This document shows, piece by piece, positions 17,133-25,327 of a DNA stretch of 64,000 bases; the stretch's first letter is position 1; every line of letters starts with the position of its first letter. Location of the stretch: NCBI GenBank assembly GCA_040757295.1, contig JBFLXH010000008.1, positions 1 through 64,000 of the forward strand, in the 5' to 3' direction. Below the pieces are notes generated by a model. That model was not told the DNA's origin. It made no database searches and saw only the letters and a list, made by a program, of their open reading frames with translations. Both the position numbers and the translations under genes were made by a program. Source of the stretch: JAGXSE01 sp040757295 (GTDB lineage Bacteria; Bacillota; PH28-bin88).

Positions 17133-18251
17133 CTAGAGGTAGGTCCATGGTTCTTCAGTTTTTTCAACAGCAACTATATTAACGGCTTCACCGTTTCTTT
17201 CCAGTTCACTCCGCAACATATTCGCCAGGGCAGGCACAATCACCTGTTCGGTAGCAAAGTGACCGGCATCGAGGAGCGCCAGTTTTAAAGCAAAGGCTTC
17301 CTGAGCTTCATGGTATTTCAGGTCACCTGTCACTAAAACATCTGCCCCTTTAAAGGCAGCCGCATGGATTAAGGATGCCCCGGCTCCGCCGCACACGGCA
17401 ACTTTGGTCACTAGGCGTTCACTGTCACCTGATAATTTAACCACCCTTACTCCCAAGGCCTGTTTAACCTGTTGGGCAAATGCGCCTAACGATACCGGTG
17501 ATGTCAAACGGCCAATAGCGCCCAAACCCCAATTAGATACCGGCTGATGCAGGGGGTAAATGTCGTAGGCTACTTCTTCGTAGGGGTGGGACTTTTTCAT
17601 GGCTTTGATTACTTTATCGACTAGGTTTTCCGGTACAATGGTTTCTAACCGGTGCTCTTCCACCTCTTCCAGTTTGCCGGCAAGGCCAATGAAGGGGTTC
17701 GTCCCCTCCCTTGGCAGAAAAGTGCCTGTCCCCAGAAGGCGGAAAGTACAGTGGGAGTAATTCCCAATCCAGCCGGCCCCAGCCTCAGATACGGCATTTA
17801 ATACAGCCGCGGTGTGTTCAGTTGGTACAAAGGTCACCAGCTTGAACATCCGGTCGCTGCCTGTCACTTTGAGGGTTTCCACATCTGTCAGTCCCAGCCT
17901 GCCCGCTAATTGGGCATTCACCCCCATAGCAGCACAGTCCAGGTTGGTGTGGGCAGCATAAACCATAATATTGTTTTGCACCAGTTTCCGCAAAAGGCTG
18001 CCCAAAGGCAGGTCAAAACGCAGGCTTTTAAGCGGCCGGAAAATTAGGGGATGATGGGCAATGATCAGGTCAGCTTTCTCCGTGATAGCCCGGTCCACTA
18101 CCGCTTCATCAACATCTAACGAAACCAGGACACAGCCTACCTCCGCCCCTGGGTCGCCGACCAAGAGCCCGACATTATCCCATTCTTCCGCCCGGTTACG
18201 TGGAGCCAGAGTGTCCATGAACTGCATTATTCGCTGGCACCTGACAGCCAT
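17133..18251 (-). CDS. Nif3-like dinuclear metal-centre protein (YqfO)
   Basis: 372-aa NIF3-family protein. Metal-binding histidines are in IIAHHPLIF (about residues 65-70) and AAHTNLDCA (about 100-105), with further ligands in VTGDLKYHEAQ and DAGHFATE toward the C-terminus. It carries the central inserted PII-like/CutA-like domain (LVTFVP...HPYEEVAYDIYP) typical of long bacterial forms. The family is conserved, and the enzymatic activity is not settled. The start at 18251 overlaps the end of trmK by 25 bases. An alternative ATG at 18227 forms a TAATG overlap, but would remove eight residues that align with other YqfO N-termini. Confidence 0.9.
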   Translation of the reverse strand: MAVRCQRIMQFMDTLAPRNRAEEWDNVGLLVGDPGAEVGCVLVSLDVDEAVVDRAITEKADLIIAHHPLIFRPLKSLRFDLPLGSLLRKLVQNNIMVYAAHTNLDCAAMGVNAQLAGRLGLTDVETLKVTGSDRMFKLVTFVPTEHTAAVLNAVSEAGAGWIGNYSHCTFRLLGTGTFLPREGTNPFIGLAGKLEEVEEHRLETIVPENLVDKVIKAMKKSHPYEEVAYDIYPLHQPVSNWGLGAIGRLTSPVSLGAFAQQVKQALGVRVVKLSGDSERLVTKVAVCGGAGASLIHAAAFKGADVLVTGDLKYHEAQEAFALKLALLDAGHFATEQVIVPALANMLRSELERNGEAVNIVAVEKTEEPWTYL

Positions 18252-18937
18252 TCTTTCACCCTTTCTAATTCCATTAGTTTATTGGTCAAATCCCGGCGCT
18301 TCCTCTCTACCTCGGGCCGGGAACTTAAGTTCAACTGGGTTTGAATTTTTTTGATCTGCTCCTCCTGGCGAGCAATAAAATCCATTAAATGGGGATGTTT
18401 AACGGCCAGGAGATGGGGGCCTATTTCCGCTTCCAAGGGTTTTAAGAGCTGGCCCAGACCAGGTTCTGCCACCAAGATTACATAATAGCGGTCGGTTTCC
18501 TTAACCAAGTCTTCGTCGATAATGATCCAGCCGTGGTTTACCAACCATTCCCTAAGGCGGGGGGCATCCTCCATGGGCTGCAGGACCAGGCGCTGGATCG
18601 TCCGGGTTACCTCCGGCACAGCTTCCAGGATACCGATCATAGTACTCCCGCCCATTCCTGCCATCACAACAGTGAACACTTCGTGGGGTTCTAACACGGT
18701 AAGCCCATCTCCATGACGCACTTCGATCAAGTGTTCCAGGTTATGGGCTTGCACCTGCTCATACGCGGATTGGTAAGGCCCGAAGCTGATATCTGAAGCA
18801 ACGGCGGCCGGGATAATTCCCTCTTTTACCAGGAAGATGGGCAAGTAGCCATGATCAGTACCGATATCAGCCATTTTATATCCGGCCATCACCCGCTGGG
18901 CCACAGCGGCCAGTCTAGGGGAAAGTTGACCTTCCAT
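18227..18937 (-). CDS. tRNA (adenine(22)-N1)-methyltransferase
   Basis: TrmK methylates A22 in the D-arm of tRNAs using SAM. It has 236 aa, the normal size. The SAM-binding motif I is MADIGTDHGYLP (about residues 22-33), the acidic motif II is AVASDIS, and the family motif MAGMGGSTM lies near residue 91. The C-terminus is a coiled-coil-like helical segment (about 190-230). It is the first gene of the trmK-yqfO-zinc ribbon-rnhA string, overlapping yqfO. This pairing directly downstream of rpoD is classic for Firmicutes; here aroF, pheA and tRNA genes intervene. Confidence 0.93.
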   Translation of the reverse strand: MEGQLSPRLAAVAQRVMAGYKMADIGTDHGYLPIFLVKEGIIPAAVASDISFGPYQSAYEQVQAHNLEHLIEVRHGDGLTVLEPHEVFTVVMAGMGGSTMIGILEAVPEVTRTIQRLVLQPMEDAPRLREWLVNHGWIIIDEDLVKETDRYYVILVAEPGLGQLLKPLEAEIGPHLLAVKHPHLMDFIARQEEQIKKIQTQLNLSSRPEVERKRRDLTNKLMELERVKEWLSGASE

Positions 18938-19149
18938 CTCATCTTCCCTGCTTTAGAATTTCGATCATGTTAATATCTTCTAGTTAAGCCCCAAAAATCC
19001 TTTTTTATCCCTTTAGATAAATAAAGCGAAACTATCTCTTAAAGTCTTCCCCAAAAACCCAGGGTTTAAAATTACGGCTCTGCCAGCCCACAGGAAAATT
19101 TTTGCATTCCAGGTTCTTTTAACCGGAAGAGATTTGGTCATTGCCGGTT

Positions 19150-20109
19150 TTAATAGGCGTTTTCCTGTTTCTCTCCCCGGCTTCCTAAAAGCCGCTCACG
19201 CCACGCAACCAGATGGCTGATCTGCTTTTCCACCAAGGCAATTAAATCCGTAATTTCGCCGGAAACTAAAGGTCCCTTTTGCTTACCGGCAGAAGTATAG
19301 GAGCCCAACAGCCTTAAGTTTAAGGCGGTCGACTTTAAGGCTCCCATAGCCTCGGCCACCTGTGGTTCCCGGTAATGGCCGTCAATGTCGATGAAAAACA
19401 GGTATTCCCCCATTCTTGTCTTAGCAGGTCTTGATTCAATTTTGCTCAGGTTGATGCCCCGCAAGGAAAACTCTCCCAAGGCTTGAAACAAAGCTCCGGG
19501 CTGGTCGCTGATAGAAAGCAACAGGCTGGTTTTATAAGGGCCGGCACATTTAACCTCCTGCCTGGAAATAACTACAAAGCGAGTTTCATTGTTGGGTTGA
19601 TCCGCAATATTGGCTACCCCTATTTTCAGCCCGTATAACTGGGCCGAGGCCGCCGTTCCCACAGCAGCCCATGCCTCCGAGGATATGGAAACCAGCCGCG
19701 CCGCCTCTGCGGTGCTGGTTACACTTACGGGTTCTGCTGCCGGTAGGTTGGCAGCTAGGAAGCGGCGGCACTGAGCTAAGGCCTGGGGGTGGGACAGCAC
19801 CCGCGAAATTTCCGGCAAACTGATCCCGGGGCGGGTTAACAGGTTATGCCTTATGGGCATTATTATTTCACTGGTTATGATTAAATCATAGTCATAGGCC
19901 AGCAGGTCCAGGGTTTGATTTACTGACCCTTCCCAGGAGTTTTCAATGGGGACAATGCCTGCACTCACTTCCTCCTGGTAAACGGCGGCAAAAACCGCCT
20001 CGATGGAAGGATAAGGAACCGGCTCCCAGGAACCGGTTTTTAAAAACCGGCCCGCGGCCTCCTCGCAAAAAGTGCCCTGAGGACCCAAGTAAGCCATCTT
20101 GTTAAGCAT
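19150..20109 (-). CDS. Prephenate dehydratase
   Basis: Converts prephenate to phenylpyruvate in phenylalanine synthesis. The protein has 319 aa. The N-terminal PDT domain opens with MAYLGPQGTF and has VPIENSWEG and the catalytic-region TRF (ETRFVV). The C-terminal ACT domain (about 195-280) has the GALFQAL and ESRPAKTRMGEYLFFID motifs for Phe feedback. The start at 20109 is favoured over 20133 because GGGAGGGG lies 6 bases upstream and because it overlaps the aroF stop by only 8 bases. Co-transcribed with aroF under the T-box leader, so Phe starvation should raise both. Confidence 0.95.
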   Translation of the reverse strand: MLNKMAYLGPQGTFCEEAAGRFLKTGSWEPVPYPSIEAVFAAVYQEEVSAGIVPIENSWEGSVNQTLDLLAYDYDLIITSEIIMPIRHNLLTRPGISLPEISRVLSHPQALAQCRRFLAANLPAAEPVSVTSTAEAARLVSISSEAWAAVGTAASAQLYGLKIGVANIADQPNNETRFVVISRQEVKCAGPYKTSLLLSISDQPGALFQALGEFSLRGINLSKIESRPAKTRMGEYLFFIDIDGHYREPQVAEAMGALKSTALNLRLLGSYTSAGKQKGPLVSGEITDLIALVEKQISHLVAWRERLLGSRGEKQENAY

Positions 20110-21151
20110 GGGCCACCCCTCCCAATTCGGCAAGAGCCATCTGCCGCCCTACAGCGGGAATTATCCTTTTAAGCTGGTGCATTAAATAATTCAGTTCTTC
20201 AGGGGTGAGGGACTGGGCCCCGTCAGACAAGGCCTTGGCCGGCTCCGGATGCATCTCCACCATCAGGCCGTCGGCTCCTGCCGCAATGGCAGCAAGAGAC
20301 ATGGGCAGGACTAACTGCCGGTCACCAGTGCCATGGCTGGGATCCACGATTACAGGCAGGTGACTGAGCCGCTTAACTAACGGTATAGCACTTAAGTCCA
20401 GAGTGTTCCTGGTAGCAGTCTCAAAAGTACGAATGCCCCGCTCGCATAAGATGACCTCCTCGTTACCCTCCGACAGGATATACTCGGCGGCCATCAACCA
20501 TTCCTCCACAGTTGCAGCCATGCCCCGTTTCAACATCACTGGTTTCTTGGATTGACCTACGGCCCTGAGGAGCTGAAAATTCTGCATGTTCCTGGCGCCA
20601 ATCTGTAAAATATCAACATAGTTCACGGCCATATTCAGGCTGCGCTCATCAATTACTTCAGTTATGGTCGGAAGTCCTGTTTCCAAAGAAGCTTCCCGCA
20701 GAAGCTTCAGACCCTTTTCCTCCAGTCCCTGAAAGCTGTAGGGGGATGTGCGGGGCTTAAAGGTACCGCCCCGCAAAATATGGGCGCCCGCTTTCTTTAC
20801 CCACCGGGCGGAAATCAACAACTGTTCTCTGCTTTCCACCGAGCAGGGTCCTGCCATAATGGCAACGGAATCCCCACCAATGGTCATTCCTTTAACCTGG
20901 ACGACAGTTTCTGTTCCCCGGGCTTCCCGGCTGACCATTTTGTAGGGTTTCATAATAGGTACTATTTTCTCCACTCCAGGCATCAGGGCCAGGCTTTTCA
21001 GGGATTCATCTTCCCTTCTTTCCCCTACCGCCCCGATCACAATCCGCTTTACTCCGCGGATCAGCTGCCCCTTGAAACCCAACTCGGCAAGCCTTTCGTT
21101 TACTGCTTCAATCTGCTCACTGGTAGAACTGATGCTCATGACAATGACCAC
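20102..21151 (-). CDS. 3-deoxy-7-phosphoheptulonate synthase (DAHP synthase)
   Basis: First step of the shikimate pathway, condensing PEP with erythrose 4-phosphate. 349 aa of the Bacillus AroA/Thermotoga type. An N-terminal ferredoxin-like regulatory domain (about 1-70) is followed by the barrel, with AGPCSVES, LRGGTFKPRTSPY, QIGARNMQN, KPVMLKRGM and VDPSHGTG. The start is GTG at 21151, preceded by GGGAGG 8 bases upstream, giving the expected VVIVM opening; the longer frame to 21202 would run into the T-box terminator. It sits right behind the tandem T-box leader and overlaps pheA. Confidence 0.95.
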   Translation of the reverse strand: MVIVMSISSTSEQIEAVNERLAELGFKGQLIRGVKRIVIGAVGERREDESLKSLALMPGVEKIVPIMKPYKMVSREARGTETVVQVKGMTIGGDSVAIMAGPCSVESREQLLISARWVKKAGAHILRGGTFKPRTSPYSFQGLEEKGLKLLREASLETGLPTITEVIDERSLNMAVNYVDILQIGARNMQNFQLLRAVGQSKKPVMLKRGMAATVEEWLMAAEYILSEGNEEVILCERGIRTFETATRNTLDLSAIPLVKRLSHLPVIVDPSHGTGDRQLVLPMSLAAIAAGADGLMVEMHPEPAKALSDGAQSLTPEELNYLMHQLKRIIPAVGRQMALAELGGVAHA

Positions 21152-21171
21152 TTTGATTACCTCCCAAAAGA

Positions 21172-21590
21172 TAAATAAATAGCCCATAGCTAATGTCTCC
21201 AAGGGACGAAAGCTATGGGCCTCCGTGGTACCACCCTAGTTGACCCCCAAAACGGGCCCACTCATGATCAGGAACGAGAAATAGGTTCCCGGGAAAACAA
21301 AAAGCTTTTCATCCCAAGGGACGAAAAGCTTGCGCTTACCGCGTTACCACCCTAGTTGATCTCAATAGAGATCCACTCGAAATCAAGGTGCGGGAACTTT
21401 AGTTCCGATACCCCCTTCCGTGTAACGTCGGAAGCAGACGGCCCAGTCTACTTGCCCTGTCAGGGTTTCAACCGGCAACTCCGGAGAGAACTTCAGTTAA
21501 CCATACTTTAAAGACGCTTCCAGTCTGTGGCGCCTTCTCCCTGGAAAAGCTGGGGCTAACCTACTTTGCTCCTTCACTGTTGTTATGAAG
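21172..21590 (-). promoter_or_regulatory. T-box riboswitch leader of aroF-pheA with two antiterminator/terminator units
   Basis: Aminoacylation-sensing leader. On the minus strand a single stem I region (about 21590-21400) carries a candidate specifier TTC (Phe) at 21488-21490, just before a CTCCGGAG block that also follows the glycine specifier in the glyQS leader. Two T-box cores follow: AGGGTGGTAACGCGG (21339-21355) and AGGGTGGTACCACGG (21223-21238). Each has its own terminator hairpin: unit 1 at 21296-21331 (AAGCTTTTCGTCCC with its complement, then TTTTTGTTTT) and unit 2 at 21181-21221 (AGCCCATAGCT with its complement, then TATTTATTTATC). Only about 55 bases separate terminator 1 from core 2, too few for another stem I. 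The specifier call is inference from position and gene context. Confidence 0.9.
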
Positions 21591-21609
21591 ATGAAATGCA
21601 ATTTTTTCT

Positions 21610-21638
21610 AATATAGCACAGGTCCAGTTTGTTGTAAA
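21610..21638 (-). promoter_or_regulatory. Promoter of the aroF T-box leader
   Basis: TTTACA (21633-21638), 17-base spacer, TATATT (21610-21615) on the minus strand, with TG one base before the -10. Confidence 0.7.
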
Positions 21639-21765
21639 CTATTATTGGGCTTGTTTATGTAAATTATTCAGGAAAAAAAACATTCATGGCTCTTTGAGCC
21701 GCAGGCTATCATGAAAATTAACCCTGGCACCTGGTACCCAGGTTATTAATTTATGAAGTAATAAC

Positions 21766-21790
21766 AAAAAAGCTCCCAATAAAGGAAGCT
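21766..21790 (-). terminator. Terminator of the tRNA operon
   Basis: On the minus strand AGCTTCC pairs with GGGAGCT (one G-T pair) around a 6-base loop and is followed by six T. It lies just after the tRNA-Val 3' end. Confidence 0.8.
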
Positions 21791-21803
21791 GCGCTTGAAT
21801 TCT

Positions 21804-21879
21804 TGGTGGGCGATGACAGGTTTGAACTGCCGACCCCCTGCTTGTAAGGCAGGTGCTCTCCCAGCTGAGCTAATCGCCC
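21804..21879 (-). tRNA. tRNA-Val (TAC)
   Basis: 76 nt including encoded CCA. GGGCGAT/ATCGCCC acceptor stem, D-arm AGCTCAGCTGGGAGAGC, anticodon loop CTTACAA (TAC), and T-loop GTTCAAAC. Third in a three-tRNA unit Asn-Met-Val. Confidence 0.96.
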
Positions 21880-21880
21880 T

Positions 21881-21955
21881 TGGTGGGCCCACCCGGATTC
21901 GAACCAGGAACCAACCGGTTATGAGCCGGCAGCTCTACCGTTGAGCTATGGGCCC
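21881..21955 (-). tRNA. tRNA with CAT anticodon (Met elongator, or Ile2)
   Basis: 75 nt with encoded CCA. GGGCCCA/TGGGCCC acceptor stem, anticodon loop CTCATAA, and T-loop GTTCGAAT. The first base pair is G-C, so it is not an initiator tRNA. Whether C34 stays unmodified (Met) or becomes lysidine (Ile) cannot be settled by eye. Confidence 0.93.
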
Positions 21956-21958
21956 TAA

Positions 21959-22033
21959 TGGCTCCCCGGGTAGGATTCGAACCTACAACCTACCGGTTAA
22001 CAGCCGGTTGCTCTACCCTTGAGCTACCGAGGA
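21959..22033 (-). tRNA. tRNA-Asn (GTT)
   Basis: 75 nt with encoded CCA. TCCTCGG/CCGGGGA acceptor stem (one T-G pair), anticodon loop CTGTTAA (GTT), and T-loop GTTCGAAT. First gene of the tRNA operon, 18 bases after the -10 box. Confidence 0.96.
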
Positions 22034-22050
22034 TTATCGGACACTATATT

Positions 22051-22079
22051 ATTATACCTAAATGATTAGCAGCGGTCAA
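22051..22079 (-). promoter_or_regulatory. tRNA operon promoter
   Basis: TTGACC (22074-22079), 17-base spacer, TATAAT (22051-22056) on the minus strand. A near-consensus sigma-A promoter placed between the rpoD stop and tRNA-Asn. Confidence 0.88.
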
Positions 22080-22087
22080 TAGTTATT

Positions 22088-23170
22088 TTATTCCAGGTAA
22101 TCCTTCAGCTTTTTGCTCCGGCTGGGGTGCCTGAGCTTCCGCAACGCCTTGGCTTCAATCTGCCTAATCCGCTCCCGGGTGACACCAAACTCCTGTCCAA
22201 CCTCTTCTAAGGTACGGGATCTGCCGTCATCCAAACCAAACCGCAGCCGCAAGACCTTTTCCTCCCGGGGAGTAAGGGTATCCAAGACCTCCTGGAGCTG
22301 CTCTTTTAACAGCATAAAGGAGGCCGCCTCTGCAGGAGCAAGAGCATCCTGGTCTTCAATAAAGTCTCCCAGGTGGCTGTCTTCCTCCTCGCCGATAGGG
22401 GTTTCCAAAGAAACGGGTTCCTGGGCAATCTTCATGATCTCCCGCACCCGCTCCACCGGGATATCCATTTCTTTGGCAATTTCCTCCGGGATTGGTTCCC
22501 GTCCCAGTTCCTGCAAAAGCTGGCGGGAAACCCTGATCAGCTTATTAATGGTTTCCACCATGTGTACCGGTATGCGGATAGTGCGGGCCTGGTCCGCAAT
22601 AGCTCTGGTAATGGCCTGCCGGATCCACCAGGTGGCGTAGGTGCTGAACTTGTATCCCTTGCGGTAGTCAAATTTTTCTACGGCCTTGATTAGCCCCAGA
22701 TTGCCTTCCTGAATCAAATCCAGAAACAGCATCCCCCGGCCAACGTACCGCTTGGCGATGCTGACAACCAACCGCAGGTTTGCTTCAGCCAGACGCCGCT
22801 TAGCCTCTTCGTCACCCTGCTCCATTCGTTTAGCCAAATCCACCTCTTCATCAGCCGTCAACAAAGGTACCCGGCCGATTTCCTTCAGGTACATCCGAAC
22901 AGGGTCGTCAATGCCCACTCCCTCGGGAATGGAAAGATCAAGTTCGATCTCTTCTTCCGGCTCGGATTTCTCCAGGACTTCTATCTCACCTGTTTCAGGG
23001 ATAATTTCAATTCCCATGTTGCCAAGAAGTTCATAGATCTCATCTATCTGTTCAGGGGAAAGCTCGATTCCCTGCAGGGCATCCATTATTTCCCGATAAG
23101 TTAACATGCCCCTTTTTTTGCCTTTTTCCACCAGATCTTTAACTTCAGCTCGTTTTTGTTCCTCTTTCAA
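22088..23170 (-). CDS. RNA polymerase primary sigma factor (SigA/RpoD)
   Basis: Housekeeping sigma factor of about 360 aa, the short Gram-positive form. Region 1.1 remnant VKDLVEKGKKRGMLTY, region 1.2 DPVRMYLKEIGRVPLL, region 2 RYVGRGMLFLDLIQEGNLG and FDYRKGYKFSTYATWWIRQA, region 3 NKLIRVSRQLLQELGREP, and region 4.2 VGQEFGVTRERIRQIEAKA. The likely start is the TTG at 23170, 9 bases after AGGGAGG. The frame stays open to another TTG at 23221, but that has no ribosome-binding site. It lies directly downstream of dnaG (61 bases), the old macromolecular-synthesis arrangement. Confidence 0.97.
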   Translation of the reverse strand: MKEEQKRAEVKDLVEKGKKRGMLTYREIMDALQGIELSPEQIDEIYELLGNMGIEIIPETGEIEVLEKSEPEEEIELDLSIPEGVGIDDPVRMYLKEIGRVPLLTADEEVDLAKRMEQGDEEAKRRLAEANLRLVVSIAKRYVGRGMLFLDLIQEGNLGLIKAVEKFDYRKGYKFSTYATWWIRQAITRAIADQARTIRIPVHMVETINKLIRVSRQLLQELGREPIPEEIAKEMDIPVERVREIMKIAQEPVSLETPIGEEEDSHLGDFIEDQDALAPAEAASFMLLKEQLQEVLDTLTPREEKVLRLRFGLDDGRSRTLEEVGQEFGVTRERIRQIEAKALRKLRHPSRSKKLKDYLE

Positions 23171-23231
23171 TTCCTTTTCCCTCCCTTCATGGGGTCTGGA
23201 GTGGACCAAAAAATAGCACAAAAAATATGGA

Positions 23232-25046
23232 TTATTGCTTGGATCTTTTCAGGAATTCTTTCTCCCGCTGAAGGGCAGTTAATTCCACTATCAACTGGCG
23301 CTGGACCTCCAGATCGCCAGCACTTTCTGCCTCTCTTATTCGCCGTTGTCTCTCCTCAACCTGCTGGCTCAGACGGCAAATTTTTATTTGTCGCAATAAG
23401 TCCGGCAGGCTTCCTCCTAACACCTTTTCCCTGCTCATGACCCTTGCCAACAGGTCCCTGGCCGCCCCGGAAGGAAGCAGGTCTGCCAAAGCTGCCGGGC
23501 TGGGCGGGTCCAGGTTTACAGCCATCCACTCTTGCAGTAATTGGATAATATCCCTGGCAGCCTGTTGCTGGAACACATCCTGGCCCAGTTCAGCCTGCAC
23601 TTGATCCAAGGCTTCAGGTTCTTCCAGAATCCGAAGCAAGAGATATTCCTCCGAAGGCAACAGGCCCAATGAGCCAATTTCATCCTTATTATGTCTGGGA
23701 ATTTCCTTTTTATCCCGGCCGGTTCCATTTTTTTGCATTTTGCCAGAGCGCCGGTTAAGCTCAAAATAAATAGCATCCTCCGCTAGGTCAAGCCTGCCAG
23801 CAATCAGCTTAATATACTGCCCTCTTTCAATAGCGTTATCCAGCCGTTGAAGATCAGGTAGGAGGTGATTGACCACATCAACCTTCCCTTCAACAGTCTC
23901 AGTATTTTGCACAACAATTTCTTTCTCTAGTTTATATGCTATGAGGGACAAAGCCCTTTTTTCCATCAATTCCTTAAAAACAGCTGCCCCATATTTTCGG
24001 ATAAAATCATCGGGGTCCATTTTAGGGGGCATCACCGCGACTTTTACCCGACAGCCCACCTCTTGCAGCAATTCCAGTCCGCGCAGGGTAGCCTTTTCCC
24101 CGGCAGCATCAGCGTCATAAGCGATTACTACATCCCGGGTGAAGCGTTTGAGCAGTTGAGCCTGTTCTCTGGTCAGGGCTGTTCCCAAAGAGGCTACGGT
24201 ATTAGCGAAACCATACTGGTGAGCTGCAATAGTATCCATATATCCTTCTACAATGATGGCATAACCTGCCTGCCTGATGGCGTCTGCGGCCAAAGACAGT
24301 CCATAGAGAATTTTGCCTTTCTGAAACAGCTGGGTTTCCGGGCTGTTCAAGTATTTTGGGACGGAAGTGTCTAAGACCCTCCCGCCGAAACCTACAATCC
24401 TTTGCCGGTGATCAATGATGGGAAACATCAGGCGGCCCCTGAAGCGGTCATAATAGCCGACGCCCTTTTCTCTGGGTGAAGCCAACCCCGCAGCATGGAT
24501 CTCCTGCTGAGCAAAGCCGTTCTTGGAAAGAAAGCCGATCAGTTGATCCCATGTTTCCAGAGCCCATCCTAGTCTAAATTCTTTAGCAATCCGCCCGTTA
24601 ATTCCCCGCTGTTTCAAATAAGCTATGGCTGCGGACGCATCCGGGTGTTTGGAGAGGTTGTTCTGAAAGTACTCTGCCGCAAGGGCCAAAAGGTCCAGCA
24701 AACGCTGCTGCTTTTTACGGACTAATCTTTCCTGGGGGCTTTGTTCTTTTTCAGGGAGGGAGATGCCAGCCCGTTCCGCCAGCATATTTGCTGCTTCCAC
24801 AAAAGATATATTCCTGATCTTCATTAGAAATGTATATGCACTTCCGCCAGTACCGCAGCCAAAACAATAAAACATTTGTTTGTCATTGCTGACAGTAAAG
24901 GAGGGGGTATTTTCCGTATGAAATGGACACCTCCCCCAGTAATTGCGGCCCCGCTTCTGCAACACAACATACTCTGAAACAACATCAACAATATCCGTAG
25001 CAGAACGAATTTCATCTAGTACATGTTCGGGAATGTGCACATTCAC
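23232..25046 (-). CDS. DNA primase
   Basis: DnaG makes RNA primers at the replication fork. 604 aa. The N-terminal CHC2 zinc finger is C40, H43, C61 and C64 (CPFH...CFGC). The TOPRIM core holds IIVEGYMDT with the catalytic Glu (about 264) and AYDADAAG. The C-terminal helicase-binding domain (about 450-600) is helical with KEFLKR near the end. Start GTG at 25046 after GGGGTGA. Followed by rpoD. Upstream lie a repeat copy and yqxD, which normally precedes dnaG. Confidence 0.97.
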   Translation of the reverse strand: MNVHIPEHVLDEIRSATDIVDVVSEYVVLQKRGRNYWGRCPFHTENTPSFTVSNDKQMFYCFGCGTGGSAYTFLMKIRNISFVEAANMLAERAGISLPEKEQSPQERLVRKKQQRLLDLLALAAEYFQNNLSKHPDASAAIAYLKQRGINGRIAKEFRLGWALETWDQLIGFLSKNGFAQQEIHAAGLASPREKGVGYYDRFRGRLMFPIIDHRQRIVGFGGRVLDTSVPKYLNSPETQLFQKGKILYGLSLAADAIRQAGYAIIVEGYMDTIAAHQYGFANTVASLGTALTREQAQLLKRFTRDVVIAYDADAAGEKATLRGLELLQEVGCRVKVAVMPPKMDPDDFIRKYGAAVFKELMEKRALSLIAYKLEKEIVVQNTETVEGKVDVVNHLLPDLQRLDNAIERGQYIKLIAGRLDLAEDAIYFELNRRSGKMQKNGTGRDKKEIPRHNKDEIGSLGLLPSEEYLLLRILEEPEALDQVQAELGQDVFQQQAARDIIQLLQEWMAVNLDPPSPAALADLLPSGAARDLLARVMSREKVLGGSLPDLLRQIKICRLSQQVEERQRRIREAESAGDLEVQRQLIVELTALQREKEFLKRSKQ

Positions 25047-25077
25047 AGGTCATCACCCCAGATTACCCTAACCTAGC

Positions 25078-25264
25078 TTTTATCACAGATGGCTACCCGC
25101 TCTAATGCCCCCGCTTCTTTCTAAGCGACGGCAAAAGAGCGGCTACGCCCCTGCATTAACTGGTCCCCTATGGGATTAACCAGTTCTAAGCTCCGGTAAA
25201 CCGGAGCCAAGAACTGGTCGAATCTAAGCTTCAGCCTTCGACTGAAGCCAAGACCCAGTTGAAC
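25078..25264 (+). repeat. Dispersed multi-hairpin repeat, module A alone (copy R1)
   Basis: About 187 bp. It begins TTTATCACAGATGGCTACCC, has a CCGCTCT...AGAGCGG stem around a small CCGCTTCT hairpin, then AACTGG...CCAGTT, a strong ACCAGTTCT/AGAACTGGT stem enclosing CTCCGG/CCGGAG, and a TTCAG/CTGAA stem before CCAAGACCCAGTTGAA. It lies between yqxD and dnaG with no B module inside. Related copies are at 26.2, 43.3 and 47.6 kb. Confidence 0.85.
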
Positions 25265-25327
25265 TGTTCCTTGGGGCTCTGCTAAAATTGTTCGCCATTT
25301 TTTTGTTAATTCCTGCTTGCGGGTCAT
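25265..25327 (-). pseudogene. Short ORF start interrupted by the repeat
   Basis: An ATG at 25327 overlaps the yqxD stop (ATGA) and opens a frame beginning MTRKQELTKKWRTILAE. After about 21 codons the frame runs into the repeat at 25264 and continues only as repeat sequence. It may be the 5' stub of a small gene cut by the element, or chance. No family recognised. Confidence 0.25.

Noticed and set aside
21881..21955. Initiator tRNA-Met
   Set aside because: The first acceptor pair is G-C; initiator tRNAs have an unpaired C1-A72.
23171..23221. Longer RpoD start at TTG 23221
   Set aside because: No RBS; it would add an odd N-terminus, while TTG 23170 follows AGGGAGG.
25121..25264. C-terminal two-thirds of the 68-codon frame after yqxD
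   Set aside because: Translation of repeat R1; only the first ~21 codons lie outside the repeat.
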